From assembly GCF_001486505.1 (NCBI RefSeq), contig NZ_LN909063.1, positions 679,504 through 743,503 on the forward strand: a stretch of 64,000 nucleotides of DNA, written 5' to 3'. This document shows, one piece after another, positions 27,437-36,365 of the stretch; positions within the stretch are counted from its first letter, which is position 1; each line of letters opens with the position of its first letter. The notes beneath the pieces are model-generated. The model did no database searches. It was not told where the DNA came from and saw nothing but the letters and a program-made list of their open reading frames with translations. Position numbers and translations under genes: made by a program. This DNA is from Paenibacillus rubinfantis. Its GTDB lineage: Bacteria; Bacillota; Bacilli; Paenibacillales; Paenibacillaceae.

Positions 27437-28588
27437 CTAATAAATCTCCCGATACAACTCCACAATCTCAGTGATCGACGTGTCGCGTGGATTGCCGCCT
27501 GTGCAGACATCGGCGAACGCGGAGTGGGCCAGGGCAGGGATATCGTGCTCACGCACGCCTACCTCGCGAAGATGGGCCGGGATGCCGACGTCCAGCGATA
27601 ATTGCCGTACCGCGGCGACCGCGGCACTACGCGCCTCCTGCAAGCTCATGGCTTCGGTTCCCGGAACGCTCATGGCTTTGGCGATATCGCGGTATTTTTC
27701 ACCGGTATAATCCGCATTGTAGGCCATGACCGTAGGGAGCAGGATCGCATTCGCTACCCCGTGCGGCGTATCATAGAAAGCCCCCAGCGGATGCGCCATT
27801 CCATGAACCAGCCCAAGCCCCACATTGGAAAAGCCCATACCGGCAATGTACTGGCCCAGCGCCATGCCTTCGCGTCCGGTTGGCTCATTGTTGACGGCAC
27901 CACGAAGAGAGCGGGAGATGATCTCAATGGCTTTGAGGTGGAGCATATCCGTTAGCTCCCAAGCAGCTTTGGTGATATAGCCTTCGATGGCATGGGTTAA
28001 GGCGTCCATACCAGTCGCAGCGGTTAAGCTTTTTGGCATGGAGCTCATCATGTCGGGGTCGACGATCGCCACGACCGGAATGTCATGAGGATCCACGCAA
28101 ACGAATTTGCGTTTGTTTTCGGCATCGGTGATGACGTAGTTTATCGTGACCTCGGCTGCCGTACCGGCGGTTGTGGGGATGGCGATGATGGGCACGGATC
28201 GATTGGCCGTAGCTACCGCGCCTTCCAGACTGCGAACGTCTGCATATTCCGGGTTATTAATTATGATCCCGATGGCTTTGGCCGTATCGATCGGCGATCC
28301 GCCACCGATGGCGATGATATAATTGGCTGCCTCTGATTTAAAGGCTTGAATTCCTTTTTGCACTACTTCGATGGTAGGGTTAGCTACTGTTTCATCGAAC
28401 ACGGCGTACGGCATTTTGTGTTGATCTAGCAGCTTCGTGATCTTGGCCACTACTTGGTATTTCACGAGCTCCTTGTCCGTGACCACCAGGGCTTTGCCTA
28501 AATGGCGGCTCTTCACCTCATTTACGAGGTTCGCGATGGCTCCGGCACCGAAATACGAAGTTTCATTCAAAATCATCCGTTGACTCAT
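27437..28588 (-). CDS. fucO: Lactaldehyde reductase (iron-dependent alcohol dehydrogenase)
   Basis: Group III iron-containing dehydrogenase of 383 residues that interconverts lactaldehyde and 1,2-propanediol with NAD(H). The sequence tracks E. coli FucO throughout: MILNETSYFG at the start, IAIGGGSPIDTAKAIGI (nucleotide-binding GGGS), IPTTAGTAAEVTINYVITD and the metal-ligand region with DALTHAIEGYIT, GLVHGMAHPLGAFYDTPHGVANAILLP, whose His residues bind iron. Ribosome site TAGGAGG precedes the ATG. No fucose or rhamnose catabolic genes are adjacent, but the rhamnose-containing glycan locus nearby makes a link with deoxy-sugar turnover conceivable. Confidence 0.9.
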   Translation of the reverse strand: MSQRMILNETSYFGAGAIANLVNEVKSRHLGKALVVTDKELVKYQVVAKITKLLDQHKMPYAVFDETVANPTIEVVQKGIQAFKSEAANYIIAIGGGSPIDTAKAIGIIINNPEYADVRSLEGAVATANRSVPIIAIPTTAGTAAEVTINYVITDAENKRKFVCVDPHDIPVVAIVDPDMMSSMPKSLTAATGMDALTHAIEGYITKAAWELTDMLHLKAIEIISRSLRGAVNNEPTGREGMALGQYIAGMGFSNVGLGLVHGMAHPLGAFYDTPHGVANAILLPTVMAYNADYTGEKYRDIAKAMSVPGTEAMSLQEARSAAVAAVRQLSLDVGIPAHLREVGVREHDIPALAHSAFADVCTGGNPRDTSITEIVELYREIY

Positions 28589-28821
28589 TTGCCCATCCTC
28601 CTATAATGTGAAAGTATTCACTTATTCGAAGCTGCCGGTCTCTGTGTTTACGTCTTTGGACGGTGATAGACCCTATCCTCGGTAGGGGACTTGGCAACTT
28701 CCGTCTGCTTTCATCATAATCGCTGGATGTTGGGGAATCAACATAAAACAACATAATAAATGTGAATTTATTTTGTTTTGTGAGACGGGTTGAAGATATA
28801 GAAACACACGAAATACAAAAG

Positions 28822-28990
28822 TGCAGGTGGTTTCCGCCCAATCCCCCTCAATCTTGCCTATCAAATGTAAAACTGCAGTTCATTTCAGCCCATAGCCCCC
28901 TTTTTTCACAAATAGGTTCAAAACAACTGTACTTTTACACTTCAATCGCTCAAAAAGGCATTTCTGCGGAAAATGAACTGCACTTATGCA
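28822..28990. repeat. Fold-back repeat with TGCAG units
   Basis: Two forward units (AAAGTGCAGGTGGTTTCCGC and AAACTGCAGTTCATTTCAGC) are followed by two inverted units (AAAACAACTGTACTTT and GGAAAATGAACTGCACTT). TGCAGTTCATTT at 28873 is perfectly inverted at about 28965. The forward-forward-reverse-reverse plan is like that of the TAACGGAC blocks, but the sequence is different. Confidence 0.6.
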
Positions 28991-28996
28991 GTTCAG

Positions 28997-29043
28997 AAAG
29001 AGCCCAGCCAGCCGAATGGATCGGAGCGGCTAACCGGGCTCTC
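28997..29043 (-). terminator. Terminator-like hairpin of the DUF6809-like gene
   Basis: On the minus strand AGAGCCC pairs with GGGCTCT, extended by an inner GTTAGCCG/CGGCTGGC stem, and is followed by TTC. The T run is weak. Confidence 0.5.
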
Positions 29044-29078
29044 TGGACCTAATTCCGCCGTTCGTTCACGCCCCGTAT

Positions 29079-29378
29079 TTAGAGGGATGAGGTTGGGCGG
29101 ACAAGCTCGTCTTTTCCATTGAAAACTTCCGCGAAGAGGGCCGCTCCCAGCTTGAAGCCGTGCGAAAACACGGCCGCGGCATGCATCGCATTGGCTTTGG
29201 CATGCAGGTCGAGCAGGTATTCCAGTTCGCTGAAGGCCTCTTCGCCCAGTTTCTTGTGCCAGTATTCGGTGAGATCGGAAATTTGCCGGCACACCGGACG
29301 GTACCGGGGGTCACGGGAAACGATCATTTCATCCGGCATCATATGACCGGCATACAACTCTTCCAATAGGTTTGGCAT
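29079..29378 (-). CDS. Conserved small protein (DUF6809-like)
   Basis: 99 residues from the ATG preceded by AAAGGGAGGG; the frame is open 18 codons further upstream, but without a ribosome site. The product begins MPNLLEELYAGHMMPDEM and has a second half rich in helix formers (EEAFSELEYLLDLHAKANAMHAAAVFSHGFKLGAALFAEVF, shown here only as a region of about residues 42-82). The pattern is that of short Firmicute proteins often found in mobile or accessory regions; I associate it with DUF6809 but cannot confirm. Function unknown. Confidence 0.6.
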   Translation of the reverse strand: MPNLLEELYAGHMMPDEMIVSRDPRYRPVCRQISDLTEYWHKKLGEEAFSELEYLLDLHAKANAMHAAAVFSHGFKLGAALFAEVFNGKDELVRPTSSL

Positions 29379-29521
29379 GTAAACCCTCCCTTTCCATGTA
29401 AGAGGTCGCCTCCTTGAAAGGATAGATTGCACATGGTAGGATATTTATGCAACTTTCCATTCTTGGGGGTTGCCTCTGGGGGAAGTGGCGTCGTTCTTTT
29501 GCGAGATTGCGCCGCTTCCTT

Positions 29522-29704
29522 TTACTTTTGTTCGGACAAAAGCTTCTTGATCCCCAGCCGGATTGCTTCGGTGATGGTAATTTGGTGCTTGTCGCAATAA
29601 GCGTTCAAGGCGTTGTACGAATCCTCATCGAAGCGCGCTTTGATGTTGTACTTCTTGGGATTTTCCGCTTTTGGCCGTCCTGTTCGTGGACTCAAGGTAC
29701 TCAC
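29522..29704 (-). CDS. Ribbon-helix-helix DNA-binding protein
   Basis: About 60 residues from a GTG start (MSTLSPRTGRPKAENPKKYN); a start 21 bases upstream is also possible. A basic N-terminal arm (RTGRPK) precedes a short beta strand, YNIKARFDED, and two helices (SYNALNAYCDKHQ and ITEAIRLGIKKLL), the CopG/Arc pattern. Such proteins usually act as dimeric repressors of their own gene or of small accessory genes. No partner toxin is adjacent. Confidence 0.65.
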   Translation of the reverse strand: MSTLSPRTGRPKAENPKKYNIKARFDEDSYNALNAYCDKHQITITEAIRLGIKKLLSEQK

Positions 29705-29880
29705 CCCACTTTCAGTCCCACACAAATAAACTATATAATTTGTCCCACGTTAAGTCAATTAAAAAATTACAAAATATTGAAGAAAAACACCCCACAAAGA
29801 CACCTGTTTTCCTATCAAATACAACTTGTGGAGGGTTTGTGAACTTGGCAGGTAAAGGGGCGATAACCGATCTTTATCGA

Positions 29881-29909
29881 TTATCAAAAAATCGCTGATA
29901 TGCTATAAT
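29881..29909 (+). promoter_or_regulatory. Sigma-A promoter upstream of the 65-residue gene
   Basis: TTATCA and TATAAT are 17 bases apart, and TGC precedes the -10 box (extended -10). The following 108-base leader holds an inverted repeat, ATGAGGTGT/ACACCTCGT, that might be regulatory. Confidence 0.6.
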
Positions 29910-30017
29910 GAAAGCGTAAACAAATGAGGTGTATCAAGGGTTTAATGGAGGTTTGCAAACTGCCGAAACACCTCGTTTCCCAAGCTTTGCTCACAAACTT
30001 TTAGGAGGGTGAAAGTG

Positions 30018-30215
30018 ATGTTTGAAGGATTCCTCGAGATGCAATCGGTCGTGACCCGTGTACAAGGACGTCTGGAAATCGGCGGCGAACAAGAATACCG
30101 CAAAATCGAGTTTGGCACCGAACGTTTCCTGCACACGCCAGAACCGGGTAATCGCATCCGCAACGAGGAACAACTTCCTCAGCGCTTCACATGGCGGAAA
30201 TTTTGGATCCAGTAA
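30018..30215 (+). CDS. Conserved hypothetical 65-residue protein
   Basis: Starts at an ATG with AGGAGGG 8 bases upstream. The product (MFEGFLEMQSVVTRVQGRLE...) is polar, without a signal or membrane segment, and has many charged residues and a C-terminal RFTWRKFWIQ. I know no family for it. Its strong promoter, ribosome site and own terminator indicate an expressed gene. Confidence 0.6.
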   Translation: MFEGFLEMQSVVTRVQGRLEIGGEQEYRKIEFGTERFLHTPEPGNRIRNEEQLPQRFTWRKFWIQ

Positions 30216-30268
30216 ATTCGATTTACTGATCCACTTAGATGAAGGTCAACTAACTTATAACTTAGGTC

Positions 30269-30298
30269 GGACTCGGGGCGAAACCTCGGGTCCTTTTT
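30269..30298 (+). terminator. Terminator before galU
   Basis: GGACTCGGGG pairs with CCTCGGGTCC around CGAAA and is followed by TTTTT. Confidence 0.8.
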
Positions 30299-30318
30299 GC
30301 GAACCGCCACTTGGGATA

Positions 30319-30327
30319 TGGTATAAT
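30319..30327 (+). promoter_or_regulatory. Extended -10 promoter for galU
   Basis: TGGTATAAT, an extended -10 with a perfect TATAAT, lies 43 bases before galU. TTGCGA lies 19 bases further upstream and could be a poor -35 box. Confidence 0.55.
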
Positions 30328-30369
30328 GACACCAGGTAAATCATATAGGAACGAGGGAGCCACATTTTC

Positions 30370-31245
30370 ATGAAAATACGCAAAGCGATCATCCCCGCAG
30401 CCGGGCTTGGGACACGCTTCCTACCGGCGACGAAGGCGATGCCTAAAGAGATGCTGCCAATCGTCGACAAACCTACGATTCAATATATCGTGGAGGAGGC
30501 GGTTGCTTCCGGCATTGAGGATATCATCATCGTGACGGGGAAAGGCAAACGGGCGATCGAGGACCATTTCGACACCTCTTTTGAGCTGGAATATAATTTG
30601 AACGAAAAAGGGAAATATCAGCTGCTGGAAGAGGTACGCAGATCTTCGGAAATGGCAGACATTCATTATATTCGGCAAAAAGAACCCAAAGGCCTTGGCC
30701 ACGCCATCTGGTGTGCACGCAAGTTTATCGGCGATGAGCCGTTTGCGGTGCTGCTCGGTGATGATATCGTCGAATCGACCACGCCTTGCCTCAAACAAAT
30801 GATCGAGGTGTACGACGAACAACAGGCTTCCATCGTAGGGGTTCAGCCGGTGGGCTGGGATGAGGTATCCCGTTACGGAATAGTTGATCCCGTGGCAATT
30901 CGTGACCGCGTCTACCAGGCAAAGCAACTGGTGGAGAAGCCCGAAACAAGTCAATCTCCGTCCAACCTGGCTATTATGGGGCGTTATATTTTAACCCCTG
31001 CCATTTTTGATATTTTAGAGAACCAACGCATCGGCGTTAATGGAGAAATCCAGTTAACCGACGCGATTTCGCAGCTAGGCGAAACCGAACGGGTACTGGC
31101 TTATCACTTCGAAGGCACCCGCCACGACGTCGGCGAGAAACTGGGCTTCATCAAAACTTCGATCCACTACGCCCTCGAGAACCCCGAGCTCCGCGACGAA
31201 CTGATCAAATACATGTCGGAGATGATCTTGGATAGCTTGAACTAA
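30370..31245 (+). CDS. galU: UTP-glucose-1-phosphate uridylyltransferase
   Basis: Makes UDP-glucose from UTP and glucose-1-phosphate, feeding cell-surface glycan synthesis; cytoplasmic. 291 residues with [26 protein letters not shown] at the N-terminus (nucleotide-binding GLGTRF and catalytic Lys), LGDDIV near residue 128, and [20 protein letters not shown] near 193. The sequence is typical GalU/GtaB. It leads into the glycan locus but is separated from it by an IS element and a convergent gene. UDP-glucose may be the donor for the phosphoglycosyltransferase encoded at the far end. Confidence 0.95.
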   Translation: MKIRKAIIPAAGLGTRFLPATKAMPKEMLPIVDKPTIQYIVEEAVASGIEDIIIVTGKGKRAIEDHFDTSFELEYNLNEKGKYQLLEEVRRSSEMADIHYIRQKEPKGLGHAIWCARKFIGDEPFAVLLGDDIVESTTPCLKQMIEVYDEQQASIVGVQPVGWDEVSRYGIVDPVAIRDRVYQAKQLVEKPETSQSPSNLAIMGRYILTPAIFDILENQRIGVNGEIQLTDAISQLGETERVLAYHFEGTRHDVGEKLGFIKTSIHYALENPELRDELIKYMSEMILDSLN

Positions 31246-31268
31246 AAAACGGCCTCTCCTTTTTGATA
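31244..31268 (+). terminator. Left arm of the galU terminator, split by the IS element
   Basis: AAAAACGGCCTCTCC follows the galU stop codon. Its complementary arm, GGGAGAGACCGTTTTT, is found at 32996-33011 on the far side of the IS element (14 of 15 positions pair). The intact hairpin would have served galU and the convergent ligase gene. Confidence 0.75.
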
Positions 31269-31324
31269 AGCTACCCCTATATAGGACAATGAAATATAAC
31301 ATGTCCTATATGGGGGTATTTTTC

Positions 31325-32017
31325 ATGTCCAAATCAATGAAAGGGATACCGACAGAGGAGAAAGTAAATCTGGTTGAAAAGTATCTGAAAGGTGAAATAA
31401 GTAGAGCGTATGCAGCAAAAGAAGCAAATGTGGATCCGGGTACCATTGCTCTATGGGTTAGACTTTACGAGGCAGATGGCCCTACTGCTTTAATGGATCA
31501 GAAGCAGAATAAAAAATATTCGACGGAGCTGAAGCTAAAAGCTGTTACTGAATACCTATCCGGAGTTGGAAGTCAAAGTACAATTTGTAAGAAATACCAT
31601 ATACGTTCACGAGACCAACTCCATCAATGGTTAAAGGTGTATAATTCTCATGGGACTCTCAAATCCACGACTGGAGGAAGTTACATGAGTAAGGCAAGAA
31701 GCACCAATCCGGAAGAGCGGTTAAAAATAGTCCAGGACTGCCTGACAAACAATAAGAATTATGGGGCTATTGCCCTAAAATACAGGGTTTCCTATCAGCA
31801 GGTACGTAACTGGGTGAAAAGGTACGAGGCGATGGGCTCTGCCGGTCTTGAGGATCGACGGGGACGGCGTGCCGGTACGTTACCAGGCAGAACGCCCGAA
31901 GAGGAATTACGCGATCGTATTGTTCAGTTGGAACGTGAAAAACTTGACCTGCAGATGGAAAATGACCTGTTAAAAAAAGTAAGGGATTTGGAGAGGGGGC
32001 GACGACACTTACTCTGA
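31325..32017 (+). CDS. IS3-family OrfA (helix-turn-helix)
   Basis: About 230 residues with two helix-turn-helix segments (near 30-55, RAYAAKEANVDPGTIALWVR, and near 150-180, YGAIALKYRVSYQQVRNWVKR) and a C-terminal leucine-zipper-like heptad region (EELRDRIVQLEREKLDLQ). This is the DNA-binding half of the transposase. TTA-AAA-AAA-GTA at 31970-31981 is a canonical -1 slippery site for making the OrfAB fusion. OrfA looks intact. Confidence 0.85.
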   Translation: MSKSMKGIPTEEKVNLVEKYLKGEISRAYAAKEANVDPGTIALWVRLYEADGPTALMDQKQNKKYSTELKLKAVTEYLSGVGSQSTICKKYHIRSRDQLHQWLKVYNSHGTLKSTTGGSYMSKARSTNPEERLKIVQDCLTNNKNYGAIALKYRVSYQQVRNWVKRYEAMGSAGLEDRRGRRAGTLPGRTPEEELRDRIVQLEREKLDLQMENDLLKKVRDLERGRRHLL

Positions 32018-32911
32018 TCAGGCATCAATGCGAATACGAAGCCATTAAGGAGCTTTCTGAAGAGAAGCATTATCCTGTCCATAAACTGTGTAAATATCTG
32101 CACATCGCGCGATCCGCTTATTACAGATGGCTTAAATGCCCGAAGAGTAGACATCAGATCGAGAATGAGGAAATTGCTAGAGAAATTCGGGAGATTCACG
32201 ATGAGCATCCGGATATGGGATACCGCAGAATCCGTGATGAACTTGCAATATATCATGACATCAAGGTTAATGACAAAACGGGTTCTAAATATCAACCGGA
32301 AGTTGCAAATTCACTCCTGTATAAAGTACAAATCCAAGAGCTGTACTAGGGGTTCTAGCAACCCATACCATATCGCCAATAACTATCTGAACAGGGAGTT
32401 TCATGCCGAGGCTCCAAACCAGAAGTGGCTGACAGACGTATCCGAGTTTAAGTACCGCACGGGTACAGAAGTACGTAAGGTCTATCTGAGCGCTATCCTC
32501 GACCTATATGACCGCAGAATCGTGGCTTTTAAAATCAGTGACCATAATGATAATCTACTGGTGATGAACACCTTTGATGAAGCGATACAGCTTGAGCCGG
32601 ACGCACACCCGCTCTTCCACAGCGATCGGGGATTCCAGTATACAAGTAGAGAGTTCTATACGCGGCTTCAGCAGTCGCATATGAAGTAGAGTATGTCGAG
32701 AGTGGCACACTGTATTGATAATGGACCGATGGAAGGCTTCTGGGGAATACTGAAACGTGAGATGTATTATGGGCATCGCTTTACTGACCATGATGTTCTT
32801 GTAAAGGCAATATCGGATTATATCATTTACTACAACAACCGGCGTTTACAGCGTCGACTGAAGATTATGACACCGATGGAATTCCATAATAATTATCTGC
32901 AAGCTGCATAA
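31978..32911 (+). pseudogene. IS3-family OrfB (DDE transposase), frameshifted and interrupted
   Basis: The first part, in the -1 frame from the slippery site, encodes the HTH_21-like segment (EYEAIKELSEEK...HIARSAYYRWLK). An extra A in a run at 32275-32278 shifts the frame, and this frame then stops at 32347. The rest continues in another frame with the DDE core: WLTDVSEFKY, AILDLYDRRIV, HSDRGFQYTS and, after an in-frame TAG at 32687 (probably once CAG), NGPMEGFWGILK with the catalytic Glu. Two independent lesions make this a dead transposase. Confidence 0.85.
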
Positions 32912-33015
32912 ACACACTGCCCGCCGTAAACCGGCAGGCAGTGTGTATAAATCTTATAGTTTTTCATTGTCCTCTTGACGGGTAGCACACCATTTGGGAG
33001 AGACCGTTTTTGTGT

Positions 33016-35472
33016 TTAAAACGTCAGGTCAGTTAACTGATCAATCGAATCTTTTTCGGATGGGTCGACCTGTAGCAACCGGTCATATACGGCTTGGTCG
33101 CTAGCTCCGGTTTTCTGTAAGGAAGCCAGATACCAGCGAGCAATCTCGCGGTTTGTGCCATCGGTCAAATCATCCTTAATTCCCACTTTGAAGATCTCCG
33201 CGGCCTTAGCCGGTTCATTCATCATAAACTGCATTTTGCCGGCATTCAGGACCATCGTCTGCGTAATCTCAAACGGATTCCCTTGCATTTGCCCTTTAGG
33301 CAATGTCTTCAGGTGCTCCACCCCATCCACAACATGCTGGTAGGCAGCCAGCCCGGTTTGGAAATACTGCTCCTTCTGGGCGACATCCTGTTCGCCTAAC
33401 TTCTGATACCCCAGCTCAAAGGATTGAACGATCAGGTTCTCGTACCAACTCATATCGTATGCATAACGATCGGCGTTATCGCGGTACACCGCATACGCTT
33501 TGTCATATTCACCTTTGGACTGGTAAAGCTTAATCAGCTGTTTGTACATATCCTTGTTAAAGGCTTCTTTTTTTAGCGCATTCGTAAGGAGCATTTGTTC
33601 CTGATTAGCGAACGCTTCATCCTTGGTTTGATCAAAGCCGGCCTGCAGCAGAGAACTCAGATATAGTACCGCATCCGGTTGACCGCTGCGTTTCTTTAAT
33701 GCTTTATCCAGCGGAGCTTTGATTTCCTGGAAGTCCGTGCTGGTCGAGATCAGCGCCTTACCTTTAACCGCAGCTCCAGCAGCCTGAATGTTTCGGATCG
33801 AAACGAAGATCAGGATCAAGGAAGCGACCACCATGATTGTGCTGTACAACCCGCGCATTGTACCTGGCTTAACGGAGAACTTTTTGACGGGACGGTTGTC
33901 CATGGCCGCAGCCATCCCCGCAAGCCCCAAGAAGACCAAGATGCCCAGGAAGACATAACTCATGTTAAAGTCCATTAAGCTGTGCATCAGAATCGAGAGA
34001 ACGATGATGAAGTAAACAAAGTAGGAATCCCGATTTGGTTCATCCGCTTTGAGATACCCACGGATATATTTATAAAAAATAAAAGCTAAGAAAGCAATCA
34101 GCACCAGGAAACCTACAATCCCAACCTCAACGAGGTACTGCATCACAAAGCTATGCGCCTGACGGCTGGTGTAGGGGTTGTTCTGGTACTTCTCATAGAT
34201 CGAAGCCCAGGCGCCACCGCCAGCCCCGATGATCGGGTAGTCTTTAACCACCTTCGCAGCATCCTTATAGAAGGTCATCCGTTCCAGGAAGCTGTGCTGC
34301 TGGAGGTTCAGGTTTTCCAGACGTTCCCCGATATTACCGGGCAATACATGCTTCAAGCTTGTCCCGAGGAATAACGCAGCCAAAACAGCTAGCGCCACAA
34401 CCGAAATGAGGGGCAGCCACATGCTAGCAAGCTTTTTGCTCGCCCATTTGCTAGTTCCGTTCTCCAAACTCGGAGCCACAAAACGTTGAATCAGCCAAGC
34501 GATCATAGCCAAAACGATCGAAGCGGCCAAGACATAGGACCATCCTTTGGCCGGATCTCCGATCTGTCCAAGATGGAATTGCTGCCCCAGCTCGGTTACG
34601 GGCTTGGCAATGACTAGCGTGCCAACTCCGGCAATGAGGCAGTACACGATCCAGAGGATCTGCTTAGCTGGCTTCAGGAACAACAGCAAGATAATAAATA
34701 CGATGGGCAAGAACACCAAACCGCCCCGAGATAACGTCAGCAGTATCGAAAGGGCAATCGGTACGAGCATAAATGCGTGGATGGCTTGGCTATACCATTT
34801 TTTCGAACGCGTAATGGCGAAGACGGCAACGAAGAAAAATGCCATCAAAAAGGCCGCATACGTATTCGGATATTGGAACACCGAAGCGAGTCGTGGACCG
34901 TTTGAATCCACCCAAATGGCTTGCGTGTATTGCCCATTAACAACCGTTCCCGTAAACCACCCGACGATGGCCGATACGGTTCTACCTTGTCCGAGCCAAT
35001 TGAATAAACCGAAGAGAACGATGACATATCCAACCGTGATTACCGTTGTTTCGACAACACGGTTCGATTTCCGGTTTTGCAGCAAATACAATGAAATGAC
35101 AAACATGAAGGCATAAAGCGACTGAATCAGCACCATATTGGATGCAAAGTACTGGCTTGCTGCCGGAATCAGTGCGATAATGTAAGTTATGGGAATAAGC
35201 AGAACGAACAGGGCCGTCCAATCCCGCTGGTCTTCCAGCTTGAGGCTTTTGAAATAGGCGGCAACCCAGCCTAGCATCAAAAGACTGCCAACAAGAACCG
35301 CCCAATAGATAGGTTTTTCAAAATCTAGGACGAGCCCATTAAACAACCCGGCTTGGAACGGCGCCCAAACCAAGAACATAATCAACCCAATCATCAACAC
35401 CAACAACGCCGCAGGTAACTTTTCCCCATTTCTCGACGCTGCGGCCATTTTCCCGTATACTGGTTTCGACAC
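33016..35472 (-). CDS. O-antigen ligase / Wzy-like membrane protein with C-terminal TPR-like region
   Basis: 818 residues from a GTG start with AAAGGAG 9 bases upstream. About 12 to 14 membrane spans fill residues 20-560. The Wzy_C core is in the periplasmic-equivalent loop GAGGGAWASIYEKYQNNPYTS followed by RQAHSFVMQYLVEVGIVGFL, with the conserved Arg and His. The extracellular C-terminal 240 residues are helical with repeats that look like tetratricopeptides (KQLIKLYQSKGEYDKAYAVY). Such proteins polymerise glycans or attach them to an acceptor; in S-layer glycan loci a homologue (WsaJ) is the proposed ligase. It is convergent with galU. Confidence 0.82.
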   Translation of the reverse strand: MSKPVYGKMAAASRNGEKLPAALLVLMIGLIMFLVWAPFQAGLFNGLVLDFEKPIYWAVLVGSLLMLGWVAAYFKSLKLEDQRDWTALFVLLIPITYIIALIPAASQYFASNMVLIQSLYAFMFVISLYLLQNRKSNRVVETTVITVGYVIVLFGLFNWLGQGRTVSAIVGWFTGTVVNGQYTQAIWVDSNGPRLASVFQYPNTYAAFLMAFFFVAVFAITRSKKWYSQAIHAFMLVPIALSILLTLSRGGLVFLPIVFIILLLFLKPAKQILWIVYCLIAGVGTLVIAKPVTELGQQFHLGQIGDPAKGWSYVLAASIVLAMIAWLIQRFVAPSLENGTSKWASKKLASMWLPLISVVALAVLAALFLGTSLKHVLPGNIGERLENLNLQQHSFLERMTFYKDAAKVVKDYPIIGAGGGAWASIYEKYQNNPYTSRQAHSFVMQYLVEVGIVGFLVLIAFLAFIFYKYIRGYLKADEPNRDSYFVYFIIVLSILMHSLMDFNMSYVFLGILVFLGLAGMAAAMDNRPVKKFSVKPGTMRGLYSTIMVVASLILIFVSIRNIQAAGAAVKGKALISTSTDFQEIKAPLDKALKKRSGQPDAVLYLSSLLQAGFDQTKDEAFANQEQMLLTNALKKEAFNKDMYKQLIKLYQSKGEYDKAYAVYRDNADRYAYDMSWYENLIVQSFELGYQKLGEQDVAQKEQYFQTGLAAYQHVVDGVEHLKTLPKGQMQGNPFEITQTMVLNAGKMQFMMNEPAKAAEIFKVGIKDDLTDGTNREIARWYLASLQKTGASDQAVYDRLLQVDPSEKDSIDQLTDLTF

Positions 35473-35576
35473 GTGTTTATCTCCTTTGCGTTTGATACGT
35501 TGTTATTTTAGCATAAATGAATTACCGACTGCTAAATAGGTTTTTAAATTAATAGATATTATTCTAGGAGTTTGAT

Positions 35577-36353
35577 ATGAGAAGATATATGGTTAACTTT
35601 TGGAAATATAGAGACTTGTTTATAGAGTTGATTAAGAAGGACATAAAATTAAAGTATAGGAATTCTTTTCTTGGTGTACTATGGAGTATGCTGAATCCTT
35701 TATTAATGATGATAGTCTTAAGCATTGTTTTTTCTAGTTTGTTCAATCGACATATTGAAAATTTTCCTGTTTATGTATTGTCAGGAAGGTTGATATATCA
35801 ATTTTTTTCAGAATCGACAAGTTTTGCAATGGACTCAATTGTTATCAACTCGCAACTAATACGGAAGGTTTATGTACCTAAGTACTTATTTACAATTTCT
35901 AGAATATGCTCATCTTTTATAACTACGTTAATAGCTATTGTTCCCTTAGTTTTAGTGATGCTGGTAACTAAGGTTCAATTTTATTGGACTAATTTTTTTG
36001 TAGTAGTACCACTGATAATTTTGTTAATCCTGTCTATGGGTGTCGGACTGTTACTGGCGACAATCAATGTTTTTTTTAGGGATATGAAACATCTGTATTC
36101 TATCGTACTAACAGTAATTATGTATCTCACACCTATCTTTTATCCGGCTGAAATAATCCCTGAAAAATATAAAGTTCTAGTAGAGTTAAACCCTTTGTTT
36201 AATATAGTAGGAATGTTTAGAGGGATCCTTATGGATGGAAATATTCCTGCTTTTCAATCTATTTTTAATTCTCTTATTTATTCAATGATTGTTATGTTGC
36301 TAGGTTTTTTTATTTTCTATAAAAAGCAAGATAAATTTATATTCCATATATAG
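35577..36353 (+). CDS. wzm: Polysaccharide ABC exporter permease (Wzm/TagG type)
   Basis: 258 residues with six hydrophobic spans and the ABC-2 polysaccharide-export pattern: FIELIKKDIKLKYRNSFLGVLWSMLNPLLMM at the start and YLTPIFYPAEIIPEKYK near the C-terminal third. Together with the ATPase encoded 12 bases downstream it forms a transporter that flips lipid-linked glycan across the membrane. It is the first gene of the A+T-rich section of the locus, starting just after the divergent ligase gene. Ribosome site TAGGAG. Confidence 0.88.
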   Translation: MRRYMVNFWKYRDLFIELIKKDIKLKYRNSFLGVLWSMLNPLLMMIVLSIVFSSLFNRHIENFPVYVLSGRLIYQFFSESTSFAMDSIVINSQLIRKVYVPKYLFTISRICSSFITTLIAIVPLVLVMLVTKVQFYWTNFFVVVPLIILLILSMGVGLLLATINVFFRDMKHLYSIVLTVIMYLTPIFYPAEIIPEKYKVLVELNPLFNIVGMFRGILMDGNIPAFQSIFNSLIYSMIVMLLGFFIFYKKQDKFIFHI

Positions 36354-36365
36354 GGTTGTGATAAT

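Larger units (their letters stand above)
31269..32987 (+). mobile_element. IS3-family insertion sequence, degenerate
   Basis: About 1.7 kb, bounded by imperfect terminal inverted repeats (left GCTACCCCTATATAGGACAA, right end inverted GCTACCCGTCAAGAGGACAA; 21 of 25 bases match). It carries orfA and an orfB in the -1 frame, with an A-run slippery site between them. Just inside the left end is a further palindrome, TATAGGACA/TGTCCTATA, and inside the right end a strong hairpin of ACACACTGCC with GGCAGTGTGT. No target-site duplication is obvious. OrfB carries a frameshift and a stop codon, so this copy should not move on its own. Confidence 0.85.

Noticed and set aside
28589..28821. Gene or regulatory RNA upstream of fucO
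   Set aside because: No open frame with a ribosome site and no convincing fold; I see only a probable promoter region.
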